A stretch of DNA of 64,000 nt from Thermolongibacillus altinsuensis (GTDB lineage Bacteria; Bacillota; Bacilli; Bacillales; Anoxybacillaceae): positions 124,001 through 188,000 of the forward strand of contig NZ_SLUL01000001.1 in NCBI RefSeq assembly GCF_004341205.1, given 5' to 3'. The first letter of the stretch is position 1; each line of letters starts with the position of its first letter. Below, one piece after another: positions 57,334 through 64,000 of the stretch. Under the pieces are notes generated by a model. The model saw only the letters and a program-made list of their open reading frames with translations. It ran no database searches and was not told the DNA's origin. The translations under genes and the position numbers were made by a program.

Positions 57334-57517
57334 CAAAAGAGCTTCAACAAATGGAAGAAGATTTAGAGGCGCTCTTTGCCGACGGAAAAAAAGAAGCCGC
57401 CGTGCCATCGCTTTGGTGGGTGATGACATCGATCGGCGGGATGATTGTATTGACGCTCACATATGTTGGCTGGCGCAAATATCGCGGTGAAAAAGAAAAG
57501 CGAATCGTTCAAGGAGA
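57334..57517 (+). repeat. 184-bp direct repeat, right copy (ypjB 3' end)
   Basis: Identical to 50576-50759. It marks the right edge of the accessory region. Confidence 0.95.
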
Positions 57518-57524
57518 AGATTGA
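57334..57524 (+). pseudogene. ypjB: 3' fragment of ypjB
   Basis: The right repeat copy keeps the ypjB reading frame for the last 62 codons and ends ...QGED then TGA 57522-57524, but has no start codon or ribosome site. It lies beside ypjC as the true ypjB 3' end does in related genomes, so this fragment, and not the intact gene's tail, may be the original chromosomal end. Confidence 0.85.
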
Positions 57525-57554
57525 GGGTACTTCACATCCGAAGTACCCTTTATT
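57525..57554. terminator. Hairpin between the ypjB fragment and ypjC
   Basis: GGGTACTTC (57525-57533) pairs perfectly with GAAGTACCC (57540-57548), followed by TTTATT. It separates convergent genes and probably serves ypjB originally, and possibly ypjC. Confidence 0.75.
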
Positions 57555-58419
57555 CACTAATGGGCTGTTTATTTTCATCTAATGTGAAGCCTTCGCCGTG
57601 AACGTCATGCACATCGCTAATGGCGACAAATGCATGTGGATCGATTGACGTAATGATGGACTTTAAGCGTGCCAATTCGTTTTTAGCAACGACACAATAA
57701 AGCACATCGCGTTCGCGTTTCGTATACGAGCCGATTCCTTTTAAAATCGTGACGCCGCGTTCCATTTCGGTCATAATTTTCTCTGAAATGAGATCGCTTT
57801 TTTCGGAAATGATCGTCGCTCCTTTGGCTGCATACGCTCCATCTTGGAGGAAATCGATAACGCGCGCTGCGACAAAGACTGCAACGAGCGTATACATTCC
57901 TTCGCGATATGGCAAATATGTCAATAGCGAAAACAGGATGACAAACGTGTCAAAGACGAACATCGTTTTTCCCATGCTAATGCCTTTATATTTGTAAACG
58001 AGACGAGCGATGATATCGACGCCGCCCGTTGTACCGCCATAACGAAAAATAATTCCGAGGCCGACACCGATAAACACGCCGGCAAATAACGCAGCGAGCG
58101 TTAAATCGTTATTGAGCGGAATGTCAAAACCGTAGCGTTGGAAAATCCAAAGAAACAAAGATAAGCCGACCGTACCGATGATCGTATATAAAAACGTCGT
58201 CCGTCCAAGCAGTTTCCAACCAATAAAAAAGAGCGGAATGTTCAACGCTAAGTTTGAAATGGATGGATCAATGCCAAAGATAAAATATAAAAGAAGGGTG
58301 ATCCCTGTAAAGCCGCCTTCCGCTAATTTATTTTCCATGTTGAAATGAACAAGGCCGAACGCAAAAATAGAAGCTCCGAGTAAAATGAAGAGAATGTTTT
58401 TAAGACGTAATCCAAACAC
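57550..58419 (-). CDS. ypjC: YitT family membrane protein YpjC
   Basis: This 289-residue protein has about five membrane helices (DUF161/YitT, e.g. NILFILLGASIFAFGLVHF and FAGVFIGVGLGIIFRYGGTTGG) and a C-terminal soluble DUF2179 domain (GVTILKGIGSYTKRERDVLYCVV). The family's transport or sensing role is not established. GTG 58419 follows AAAGGAGGTG; the open frame beyond it runs through the promoter. It diverges from the ypjD operon, as in B. subtilis. Confidence 0.9.
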   Translation of the reverse strand: MFGLRLKNILFILLGASIFAFGLVHFNMENKLAEGGFTGITLLLYFIFGIDPSISNLALNIPLFFIGWKLLGRTTFLYTIIGTVGLSLFLWIFQRYGFDIPLNNDLTLAALFAGVFIGVGLGIIFRYGGTTGGVDIIARLVYKYKGISMGKTMFVFDTFVILFSLLTYLPYREGMYTLVAVFVAARVIDFLQDGAYAAKGATIISEKSDLISEKIMTEMERGVTILKGIGSYTKRERDVLYCVVAKNELARLKSIITSIDPHAFVAISDVHDVHGEGFTLDENKQPISE

Positions 58420-58453
58420 TCGAACTCCACCTCCTTTGAATGACTGCGTTTTA

Positions 58454-58482
58454 ATTATAGAGGAACTGCTAAATGTAAGCAA
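58454..58482 (-). promoter_or_regulatory. Sigma-A promoter of ypjC
   Basis: On the - strand TTGCTT (58477-58482), 17-base spacer, TATAAT (58454-58459), 34 bases before the start codon. Confidence 0.65.
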
Positions 58483-58498
58483 TGCGTGTGAAAAACAT

Positions 58499-58527
58499 TT
58501 GTCAAATGAGGCACTTTTAGCTAACAT
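58499..58527 (+). promoter_or_regulatory. Sigma-A promoter of the ypjD-birA operon
   Basis: TTGTCA (58499-58504), 17-base spacer, TAACAT (58522-58527), 21 bases before ypjD. Confidence 0.55.
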
Positions 58528-58548
58528 GAACATGAAGAGGTGAAAACG

Positions 58549-58884
58549 ATGGCAGAAAAAACGATGAAAGAGATGCAGCGGGAGGTCGATGAATACATCG
58601 GCCAGTTTAAAGAAGGGTATTTCAGCCCGCTGGCGATGCTTGCGCGCTTGACGGAGGAACTTGGCGAGTTGGCGCGCGAAGTGAACCATTATTACGGCGA
58701 GAAGCCGAAGAAGAAAACAGAACAAGAAAAAACGATTGAAGAAGAACTTGGAGATATGTTGTTTGTTCTTATTTGTTTTGCTAATTCGTTACATATTGAT
58801 TTGCAAGAAGCGCATGATCGCGTCATGAATAAGTTTCGCACACGCGATCGCGATCGTTGGACGAGAAAGGAGCAGGAGTCATGA
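58549..58884 (+). CDS. ypjD: MazG-type nucleotide pyrophosphohydrolase YpjD
   Basis: This 111-residue protein has the MazG fold with the metal-binding motifs [12 protein letters not shown] (about 33-44) and [15 protein letters not shown] (about 66-80). It should hydrolyse an NTP or modified nucleotide to the monophosphate, a house-cleaning role; the substrate is unknown. ATG 58549 is chosen; the GAGGTG ribosome site overlaps the in-frame GTG at 58540. Its stop overlaps the dapB start (ATGA). Confidence 0.92.
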   Translation: MAEKTMKEMQREVDEYIGQFKEGYFSPLAMLARLTEELGELAREVNHYYGEKPKKKTEQEKTIEEELGDMLFVLICFANSLHIDLQEAHDRVMNKFRTRDRDRWTRKEQES

Positions 58885-59675
58885 TTCGCATTATTATCGC
58901 TGGACCGCGCGGCCGAATGGGGCGCGAAGCGGTATCGCTTGTACATAAGACCGAACATTTTGAGCTAGTAGCGGTCGTTGACCGAATAAATGAAGGGAAA
59001 ACATTGGCGGATCTGGAAGGATTTCCGCCGCTATCTGTGCCGATTTTTACGGATTTGGAACGTTGCCTTCAGCAAGTGGAAGCGGATGTGCTCATTGATT
59101 TAACGACGCCGGAAGTCGGTAAAATTCACGCGGAAACAGCGCTTCGTTACGGCGTTCGTCCAGTTGTTGGAACGACGGGATTTACAAACGAAGATATCGC
59201 CCGTTTGACGGCGCTAGCCGAAGAAAAACAAATCGGGGCGATCATTGCGCCAAACTTCGCCATCGGTGCGGTTTTGATGATGAAATTTGCCCAAATGGCA
59301 GCGAAATATTTTCACGATGTTGAAATTATTGAACTGCATCACGACCAAAAACTCGATGCCCCTTCCGGCACGGCATTAAAGACAGCAGAATTAATTCAAG
59401 CGGTGCGTCCGGCAAAAGCGCAGGGGCATCCAGATGAAAAAGAAACGCTTCCGCATGCGCGCGGCGCTGCTTATGATGGCATGCGTATTCATAGCGTGCG
59501 TCTTCCAGGTTTGGTCGCCCATCAAGAAGTCATTTTCGGCGGCGATGGTCAGACCTTAACGATTCGTCACGATTCATTCAATCGCGCATCGTTTATGTCG
59601 GGGGTTAAATTTTCTGTCGAAACGGTGATGCATTTACAGACGCTTGTGTACGGATTGGAAAATTTAATTGAATAG
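58881..59675 (+). CDS. dapB: 4-hydroxy-tetrahydrodipicolinate reductase
   Basis: This 264-residue NAD(P)H-dependent reductase acts in lysine and diaminopimelate synthesis. The Rossmann motif GPRGRMG is at about 8-14, VGTTGF follows, and the DapB signature [15 protein letters not shown] contains the catalytic His pair and Lys. It supplies wall and spore-cortex precursors. Overlaps ypjD by four bases; mgsA follows after 13. Confidence 0.96.
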   Translation: MIRIIIAGPRGRMGREAVSLVHKTEHFELVAVVDRINEGKTLADLEGFPPLSVPIFTDLERCLQQVEADVLIDLTTPEVGKIHAETALRYGVRPVVGTTGFTNEDIARLTALAEEKQIGAIIAPNFAIGAVLMMKFAQMAAKYFHDVEIIELHHDQKLDAPSGTALKTAELIQAVRPAKAQGHPDEKETLPHARGAAYDGMRIHSVRLPGLVAHQEVIFGGDGQTLTIRHDSFNRASFMSGVKFSVETVMHLQTLVYGLENLIE

Positions 59676-59688
59676 CGAGGGACGGGAG

Positions 59689-60090
59689 ATGAAAATTGCG
59701 TTAATTGCTCATGACAAGAAAAAGGCGGATATGGTTCAATTTGCGATTGCGTACCGACATATTCTCGCGCAGCATGAACTATATGCGACAGGGACAACCG
59801 GCTTGCGCATTCAAGAAGCGACGGAACTCCCTGTCCATCGCTTCCGTTCAGGACCATACGGCGGCGATCAACAAATCGGGGCGATGATTGCCCAAAACGA
59901 TATGGACATGGTCATCTTTTTCCGCGATCCGCTCACCGCGCAGCCGCACGAGCCTGATGTGAGCGCGCTCATTCGCCTTTGCGATGTGTACGCGATCCCG
60001 CTTGCGACGAATATGGGAACAGCGGAAGTGCTCATTCGCGGATTGGAGCGCGGCGATTTTGCATGGCGCAACGTCGTCGAGCGAGGGTGA
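59689..60090 (+). CDS. mgsA: Methylglyoxal synthase
   Basis: This 133-residue enzyme converts dihydroxyacetone phosphate to methylglyoxal and phosphate, relieving sugar-phosphate stress. The phosphate-binding TGTTGLRI and [13 protein letters not shown] blocks and the catalytic Asp in FRDPL are present. Methylglyoxal is detoxified with thiols, and the next two genes are bacillithiol genes, so the neighbourhood makes biochemical sense. ATG 59689 has GGGAG close upstream. Confidence 0.96.
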   Translation: MKIALIAHDKKKADMVQFAIAYRHILAQHELYATGTTGLRIQEATELPVHRFRSGPYGGDQQIGAMIAQNDMDMVIFFRDPLTAQPHEPDVSALIRLCDVYAIPLATNMGTAEVLIRGLERGDFAWRNVVERG

Positions 60091-60095
60091 AGGAC

Positions 60096-60806
60096 ATGGA
60101 ACGGCTGCATATGTTAGCGTTTGGCGCCCATCCGGATGATGTCGAAATCGGCATGGGAGGAACGATCGCCAAATACGCGAAAAAAGGATATAAAATTGGC
60201 ATTTGTGATCTAACATTAGCTGAACTGTCTTCAAACGGAACGGTCGAAACGCGCCAAAAGGAAGCGAAAAGAGCGGCGGATATTTTACAGGTGCATACGC
60301 GCCTTCAACTTCGCTTTCCGGATCGCGGTCTTGAACGGAAGGAAGAATATATTCGCCAGCTTGTCACCGTCATTCGCACATACCGCCCTAAACTCGTTTT
60401 CGCTCCGTATTGGGTCGATCGTCATCCCGATCATGGCCATTGTGCGAAATTGGTGGAAGAGGCGGTATTTTCGGCGGCGATTCGGCGCTATGAAGATGAA
60501 CAACATCTTCCTGCCCATCGCGTTGATGCTCTTTATTTTTACATGATTAACGGATTTCACCGTCCGAGTTTTGTTGTCGATATTAGCGAGACGATCGAGC
60601 AAAAATTAGCGAGCTTGCGCGCATACGAAAGCCAGTTTCAGCGCGCGGAAGGCTCTGTTGAAACGCCGTTAACGAACGGATATATCGAGACGGTCGAAAG
60701 CCGCGAGCGCCTTTTTGGCAAGGAAGTGGGCGTTGCTTTTGCTGAAGGGTTTATTGCAACAAAGCCATTGCTGCTTGAAAATGATTTGTTAGGTGAAGAA
60801 AGATGA
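60096..60806 (+). CDS. bshB1: Bacillithiol biosynthesis deacetylase BshB1
   Basis: This 236-residue PIG-L zinc deacetylase removes acetate from N-acetylglucosaminyl malate, the second step of bacillithiol synthesis. Metal and catalytic motifs are AHPDD (about 11-15) and the DRHPDHGH block mid-protein. It starts at ATG 60096, five bases after mgsA, and its stop overlaps bshA (ATGA). A second PIG-L gene of the bshB2 type is at 3.4 kb. Confidence 0.94.
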   Translation: MERLHMLAFGAHPDDVEIGMGGTIAKYAKKGYKIGICDLTLAELSSNGTVETRQKEAKRAADILQVHTRLQLRFPDRGLERKEEYIRQLVTVIRTYRPKLVFAPYWVDRHPDHGHCAKLVEEAVFSAAIRRYEDEQHLPAHRVDALYFYMINGFHRPSFVVDISETIEQKLASLRAYESQFQRAEGSVETPLTNGYIETVESRERLFGKEVGVAFAEGFIATKPLLLENDLLGEER

Positions 60807-61939
60807 AGCTGAAAATCGGCATTGTTTGTTATCCGTCGGTGGGTGGCTCGGGTGTCGTTGCCACCGAATTAGGAAAATTGCTTGCCGAACGCGGGCATGA
60901 AATTCATTTTATTTCATCCAGCATCCCGTTTCGTTTAAACAAAGTATATGGCAATATTTATTATCATGAAGTGAGCGTGAACCAATATTCTGTTTTTCAA
61001 TATCCGCCATATGATTTAGCGCTCGCAAGCAAAATTGCCGAAGTAGCGAAGCGGGAGAAGCTAGATCTCATTCACGCTCATTACGCTGTTCCGCATGCGC
61101 TTTGTGCTTTCTTAGCGAAACAAATGGTCGGTGAGCATTTAAAAATTGTAACGACGCTTCACGGAACGGACATTACGGTGCTCGGTTACGATCCGTCATT
61201 GAGCGATATGATTAAGTTTGGCATCGAGCAATCGGATGCTGTCACGGCGGTGTCGAATGCGCTCGTTTTGCAAACGTATGAACTGCTTGATGTGCAAAAA
61301 CCGATTCAAACGGTATACAATTTCGTGGATGAACGAGTATATAAAAAAGGAGAAAACGATGAGCTGCGCCGTGAATACGGCATCGCACCTCACGAAAAAG
61401 TGCTCATTCATGTTTCTAACTTTCGCAAAGTGAAGCGTGTTCCGGATCTCGTTCGCGCCTTTTCCCTGATCGTCAAAGAAGTGCCAGCCAAGCTGTTGCT
61501 CGTCGGCGATGGACCAGAAATGACGGTCGTTTGTCGTTTAGTGAACGAGCTTGGTCTGGCTGAGCACGTTCGTTTTTTAGGAAAACAAGAAAACTTAGCC
61601 GACCTTTATTCCATTAGCGATGTAAAGTTGTTGTTGTCGGAAAAAGAAAGCTTCGGCCTCGTATTGCTTGAAGCGATGGCGTGTGAAGTTCCGTGTGTTG
61701 GAACGAACATCGGCGGCATTCCGGAAGTGATTGAAGATGGAAAAACCGGCTTTTTATGCCGTCTTGGCGATGTGGAGGAAGCGGCTGAAAAAACGCTCTT
61801 GTTGCTGAAAGATGAAAAACTGCGGCAAACGATGGGAAAACAAGCGCTTGCTTCTGTTTATGAAAAATTTTATTCGGAGCAAATTGTGGCACAATATGAA
61901 CAAATTTATTTTCAACTCGTTAAAGGGGAGAAACGATGA
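60803..61939 (+). CDS. bshA: N-acetyl-alpha-D-glucosaminyl L-malate synthase BshA
   Basis: This 378-residue GT4 glycosyltransferase joins UDP-GlcNAc to L-malate, the first step of bacillithiol synthesis. The N-terminal acceptor domain shows [16 protein letters not shown], and the C-terminal GT-B domain has [10 protein letters not shown] and the E-x7-E block [14 protein letters not shown]. It lies directly after bshB1 and before cca, as in B. subtilis (ypjH). Confidence 0.95.
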   Translation: MKLKIGIVCYPSVGGSGVVATELGKLLAERGHEIHFISSSIPFRLNKVYGNIYYHEVSVNQYSVFQYPPYDLALASKIAEVAKREKLDLIHAHYAVPHALCAFLAKQMVGEHLKIVTTLHGTDITVLGYDPSLSDMIKFGIEQSDAVTAVSNALVLQTYELLDVQKPIQTVYNFVDERVYKKGENDELRREYGIAPHEKVLIHVSNFRKVKRVPDLVRAFSLIVKEVPAKLLLVGDGPEMTVVCRLVNELGLAEHVRFLGKQENLADLYSISDVKLLLSEKESFGLVLLEAMACEVPCVGTNIGGIPEVIEDGKTGFLCRLGDVEEAAEKTLLLLKDEKLRQTMGKQALASVYEKFYSEQIVAQYEQIYFQLVKGEKR

Positions 61940-63141
61940 ACGAGAAATTTCGTCAAGCGTTACCGATCATCGAAACACTCAAACGTCATGGGCATGAAGC
62001 GTATTTTGTCGGGGGAGCGGTGCGCGACTTTTTGCTTGATCGGCCAATCGGGGATGTCGACATTGCGACATCCGCGCTGCCGCAAGAGGTTATCTCTCTT
62101 TTCCCAAAAACCGTTCCCGTCGGCATCGAACATGGCACGGTCATGGTCATTTATAAGGGGACATCGTATGAAGTGACGACGTTTCGGACGGAAGGCCGTT
62201 ATGAAGATTATCGCCGTCCGGCAGAAGTGACGTTCGTTCGTTCGCTTGAAGAAGATTTAAAGCGGCGCGATTTTACGATGAATGCCATCGCAATGAATGA
62301 ACGGGGCGAGCTGATCGACCCGTTTGGCGGAAAAGCAGCGCTTGAAAAGCAGCTCATTGAAACGGTTGGAGCAGCGGCTGAACGTTTTAGTGAAGATGCG
62401 CTTCGAATGATGCGCGCTCTTCGCTTTGTCAGCCAGCTTGGATTCTCGCTTGCGGTTGATACGAAACAGGCGATTGAGCAACACGGACATTTGCTTGAGA
62501 AAATTGCCATTGAGCGCATCACGGTTGAATTTGAGAAAATGCTATGCGGTCCTTTTGTGCATCAAGCGTTTCCGCTGTTGATTGAAACGAATCTCTTTTT
62601 GTATTTGCCGGGGCTTTCCGAAAAGAAAGAACCGTTAGCGAAAATGTCTGCATATCAATGGCGGCGTCTTCATGACCGCATTGAAGCGTGGGCGCTGTTT
62701 GTTTACTTGCTTGACGTTGATCCACATTCGTTTTTGCGAAAGTGGAAACTGCCGAACCATGTCATTCGCGATGTTTCCGTTTGCTTACAAGGGCTCACAG
62801 AGATTCGGGAGAAAGATGACTGGACGATCGATCGCCTTTATCGTTATGGGCAAAAGTATATGCCGCTTATTGAAACAGTTCGCGCAACGTTGAAGGATGA
62901 AAGTGCAGCGACAGACGAACTTGCGGCACGTTTGGCCGCATTGCCGATTCAAGAGCGAAAGCAATTGGCGGTCAATGGCAATGATGTGATGGCGTGGTTT
63001 GGCCGCGAGCGAGGACGGTGGATCGCCGAAACGCTAGAAACGATCGAACGCGCCGTGCTGCACGGAGAGGTTAAGAATGAGAAGGAAGCGATAAAGGAGT
63101 GGCTGCTTGCGTGCAATCAGAAACAAGAAAAAAATTGTTAA
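61936..63141 (+). CDS. cca: CCA-adding tRNA nucleotidyltransferase
   Basis: This 401-residue class II enzyme adds or repairs the 3' CCA of tRNAs. The head domain has GGAVRD (about 26-31) and the catalytic aspartates in [17 protein letters not shown] is the base-recognition block, and the C-terminal body and tail follow. It overlaps bshA by four bases and birA by about 31 bases. Confidence 0.96.
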   Translation: MNEKFRQALPIIETLKRHGHEAYFVGGAVRDFLLDRPIGDVDIATSALPQEVISLFPKTVPVGIEHGTVMVIYKGTSYEVTTFRTEGRYEDYRRPAEVTFVRSLEEDLKRRDFTMNAIAMNERGELIDPFGGKAALEKQLIETVGAAAERFSEDALRMMRALRFVSQLGFSLAVDTKQAIEQHGHLLEKIAIERITVEFEKMLCGPFVHQAFPLLIETNLFLYLPGLSEKKEPLAKMSAYQWRRLHDRIEAWALFVYLLDVDPHSFLRKWKLPNHVIRDVSVCLQGLTEIREKDDWTIDRLYRYGQKYMPLIETVRATLKDESAATDELAARLAALPIQERKQLAVNGNDVMAWFGRERGRWIAETLETIERAVLHGEVKNEKEAIKEWLLACNQKQEKNC

Positions 63142-64000
63142 AGCTATTTGCGGAAGCGAACGGGGAATTTATTTCTGGACAAAAAATTAGCGATCAGCTC
63201 GGCTGTTCGCGCACCGCGGTTTGGAAACATATCGAAGATTTGCGCCAAGAAGGCTTTGAAGTCGAAGCGGTGCGCCGACTTGGCTATCGCTTAAAAAGTG
63301 CACCCGATAAAGTGACAGGAAACGAAATTCAGCTCGGCCTAAAAACGAAGCGGCTCGGTTGGAACGTCTATTATGAAGAAAGCGTACCCTCTACGCAAAA
63401 AATTGCTCATAAATTAGCTCACGACGGAGCAGAGGAAGGGACGCTTGTCATTGCCGAAGAACAAACGGCTGGACGGGGACGATTGGATCGTTCGTGGCAT
63501 TCGCCAAAAGGAACCGGCATTTGGATGAGTCTCATTTTACGTCCAGCCATTCCGCCGCAACAAGCGCCTCAGTTAACGCTTTTGGCTGCGGTCGCCGTCT
63601 CTCAAGGAATTCAGGAAGTAACGGGGCTTGTTCCTGATATTAAATGGCCAAACGATATTTTATTGAACGGAAAAAAAGCGGTCGGCATTTTGACCGAATT
63701 GCAGGCGGATCCGGATCAAGTGCACGCGGTAATCGTCGGCATCGGCATTAACGTCAACCAAACGCGCGAACATTTTCCTTCTGAACTTGCTTCCACCGCC
63801 ACGTCGCTTGCCCTGGAAGCCGGCAAGCCTGTCAATCGCGCGCAGCTCGTTCAAATGATTTTGTCTAAATTCGAAACGTTGTACGATCAATATTTACAAC
63901 ACGGTTTTTCACCGATTAAATTGTTATGGGAAGGATATGCGGTGACGATTGGAAAAGAAGTCGTTGCCCGAACGTTATCGGGAACGGTAAGCGGCGTCGC
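63111..64000 (+). CDS. birA: Biotin-protein ligase/biotin operon repressor BirA (3' truncated by window)
   Basis: From GTG 63111 the frame stays open to the window edge, 296 codons. An N-terminal winged-helix (ISGQKISDQLGCSRTAVWKHI) precedes the ligase domain, with the biotinyl-AMP loop GRGRLDRSWHSPKGTG and KWPNDILLNGKK; the start of a C-terminal domain is also present. The protein both biotinylates carboxylases and represses biotin genes; its expected operator is at 6634-6664. AAAGGAG lies about 11 bases before GTG. The last about 30 residues are missing. Confidence 0.95.
   Translation, partial: MQSETRKKLLKLFAEANGEFISGQKISDQLGCSRTAVWKHIEDLRQEGFEVEAVRRLGYRLKSAPDKVTGNEIQLGLKTKRLGWNVYYEESVPSTQKIAHKLAHDGAEEGTLVIAEEQTAGRGRLDRSWHSPKGTGIWMSLILRPAIPPQQAPQLTLLAAVAVSQGIQEVTGLVPDIKWPNDILLNGKKAVGILTELQADPDQVHAVIVGIGINVNQTREHFPSELASTATSLALEAGKPVNRAQLVQMILSKFETLYDQYLQHGFSPIKLLWEGYAVTIGKEVVARTLSGTVSGV

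Noticed and set aside
57363-57578. A - strand frame opposite the right ypjB copy, matching another at 50605-50793
   Set aside because: Both are antisense shadows of the same repeated ypjB segment; their similarity comes from the repeat, not from a shared gene.

Overview
The window is a chromosomal segment of a Gram-positive, endospore-forming, moderately low-GC member of the Bacillaceae. Gene content and order follow the Bacillus subtilis block from ypbF through gudB, sleB, cmk, der, spoIVA, hbs, the menaquinone genes, aro/trp/his/tyr, qcr and ypj to cca-birA. Protein similarity and base composition suggest a thermophilic relative such as Anoxybacillus or Geobacillus; this assignment is inferred, not tested. 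Most genes lie on the + strand. No tRNA, rRNA, CRISPR array, intact transposase or integrase was found.

Layout. 1-3.3 kb: end of an unidentified gene, the cotJABC spore-coat operon (-), ypbF, ypbG and the adaptor mecB. 3.4-8.7 kb: bacillithiol deacetylase bshB2 (-), glutamate dehydrogenase gudB, bacillithiol reductase ypdA and a biotin pair bioD-bioA behind a perfect BirA operator. 8.7-11.7 kb (-): ypeB, sleB and prsW (germination and membrane-protease functions). 11.7-22.9 kb: asparaginase, the c-di-GMP receptor motI, cmk-plsC, an S1-like protein ypfD, fni, the tiny ypzI (-), the yphA/YIEGIA/small-subunit trio, der, gpsA, yphE and yphF. 23-30 kb: spoIVA, hbs, folE-mtrB (TRAP), hepS-menG-hepT (menaquinone tail), ndk and cheR. 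30-42.4 kb: the aromatic supraoperon aroC-aroB-aroH-trpEDCFBA-hisC-tyrA-aroA, with an internal trp promoter, an 11-triplet TRAP site and an attenuator before trpE. 42.4-50.8 kb: ypiA, ypiB, an inserted MFS transporter and SDR, ypiF, the qcrABC menaquinol:cytochrome c reductase, ypjA and ypjB.

50.6-57.5 kb is the accessory region. A perfect 184-bp direct repeat of the ypjB 3' end flanks about 6.6 kb. Between the copies lie a decayed RHS/YD-repeat gene, two related secreted proteins built from a roughly 35-residue repeat followed by an NPEQP stalk (one with an LPKTG anchor), a class D-like sortase, a decayed WXG/LXG-type toxin gene with a pre-toxin (PT-TG) segment, and a small probable immunity gene. 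This is the least ordinary part of the window and the best candidate for an undescribed surface system.

57.5-64 kb: ypjC (-), then one tightly packed operon ypjD-dapB-mgsA-bshB1-bshA-cca-birA, with birA cut by the window edge.

Functional links inside the window: BirA (63.1 kb) should act on the operator at 6.6 kb; TRAP (25.9 kb) should act on the trp leader at 32.8 kb; bshA, two bshB-type genes and ypdA cover most of bacillithiol synthesis and recycling; hepS/hepT/menG make the menaquinone that the qcr complex uses.
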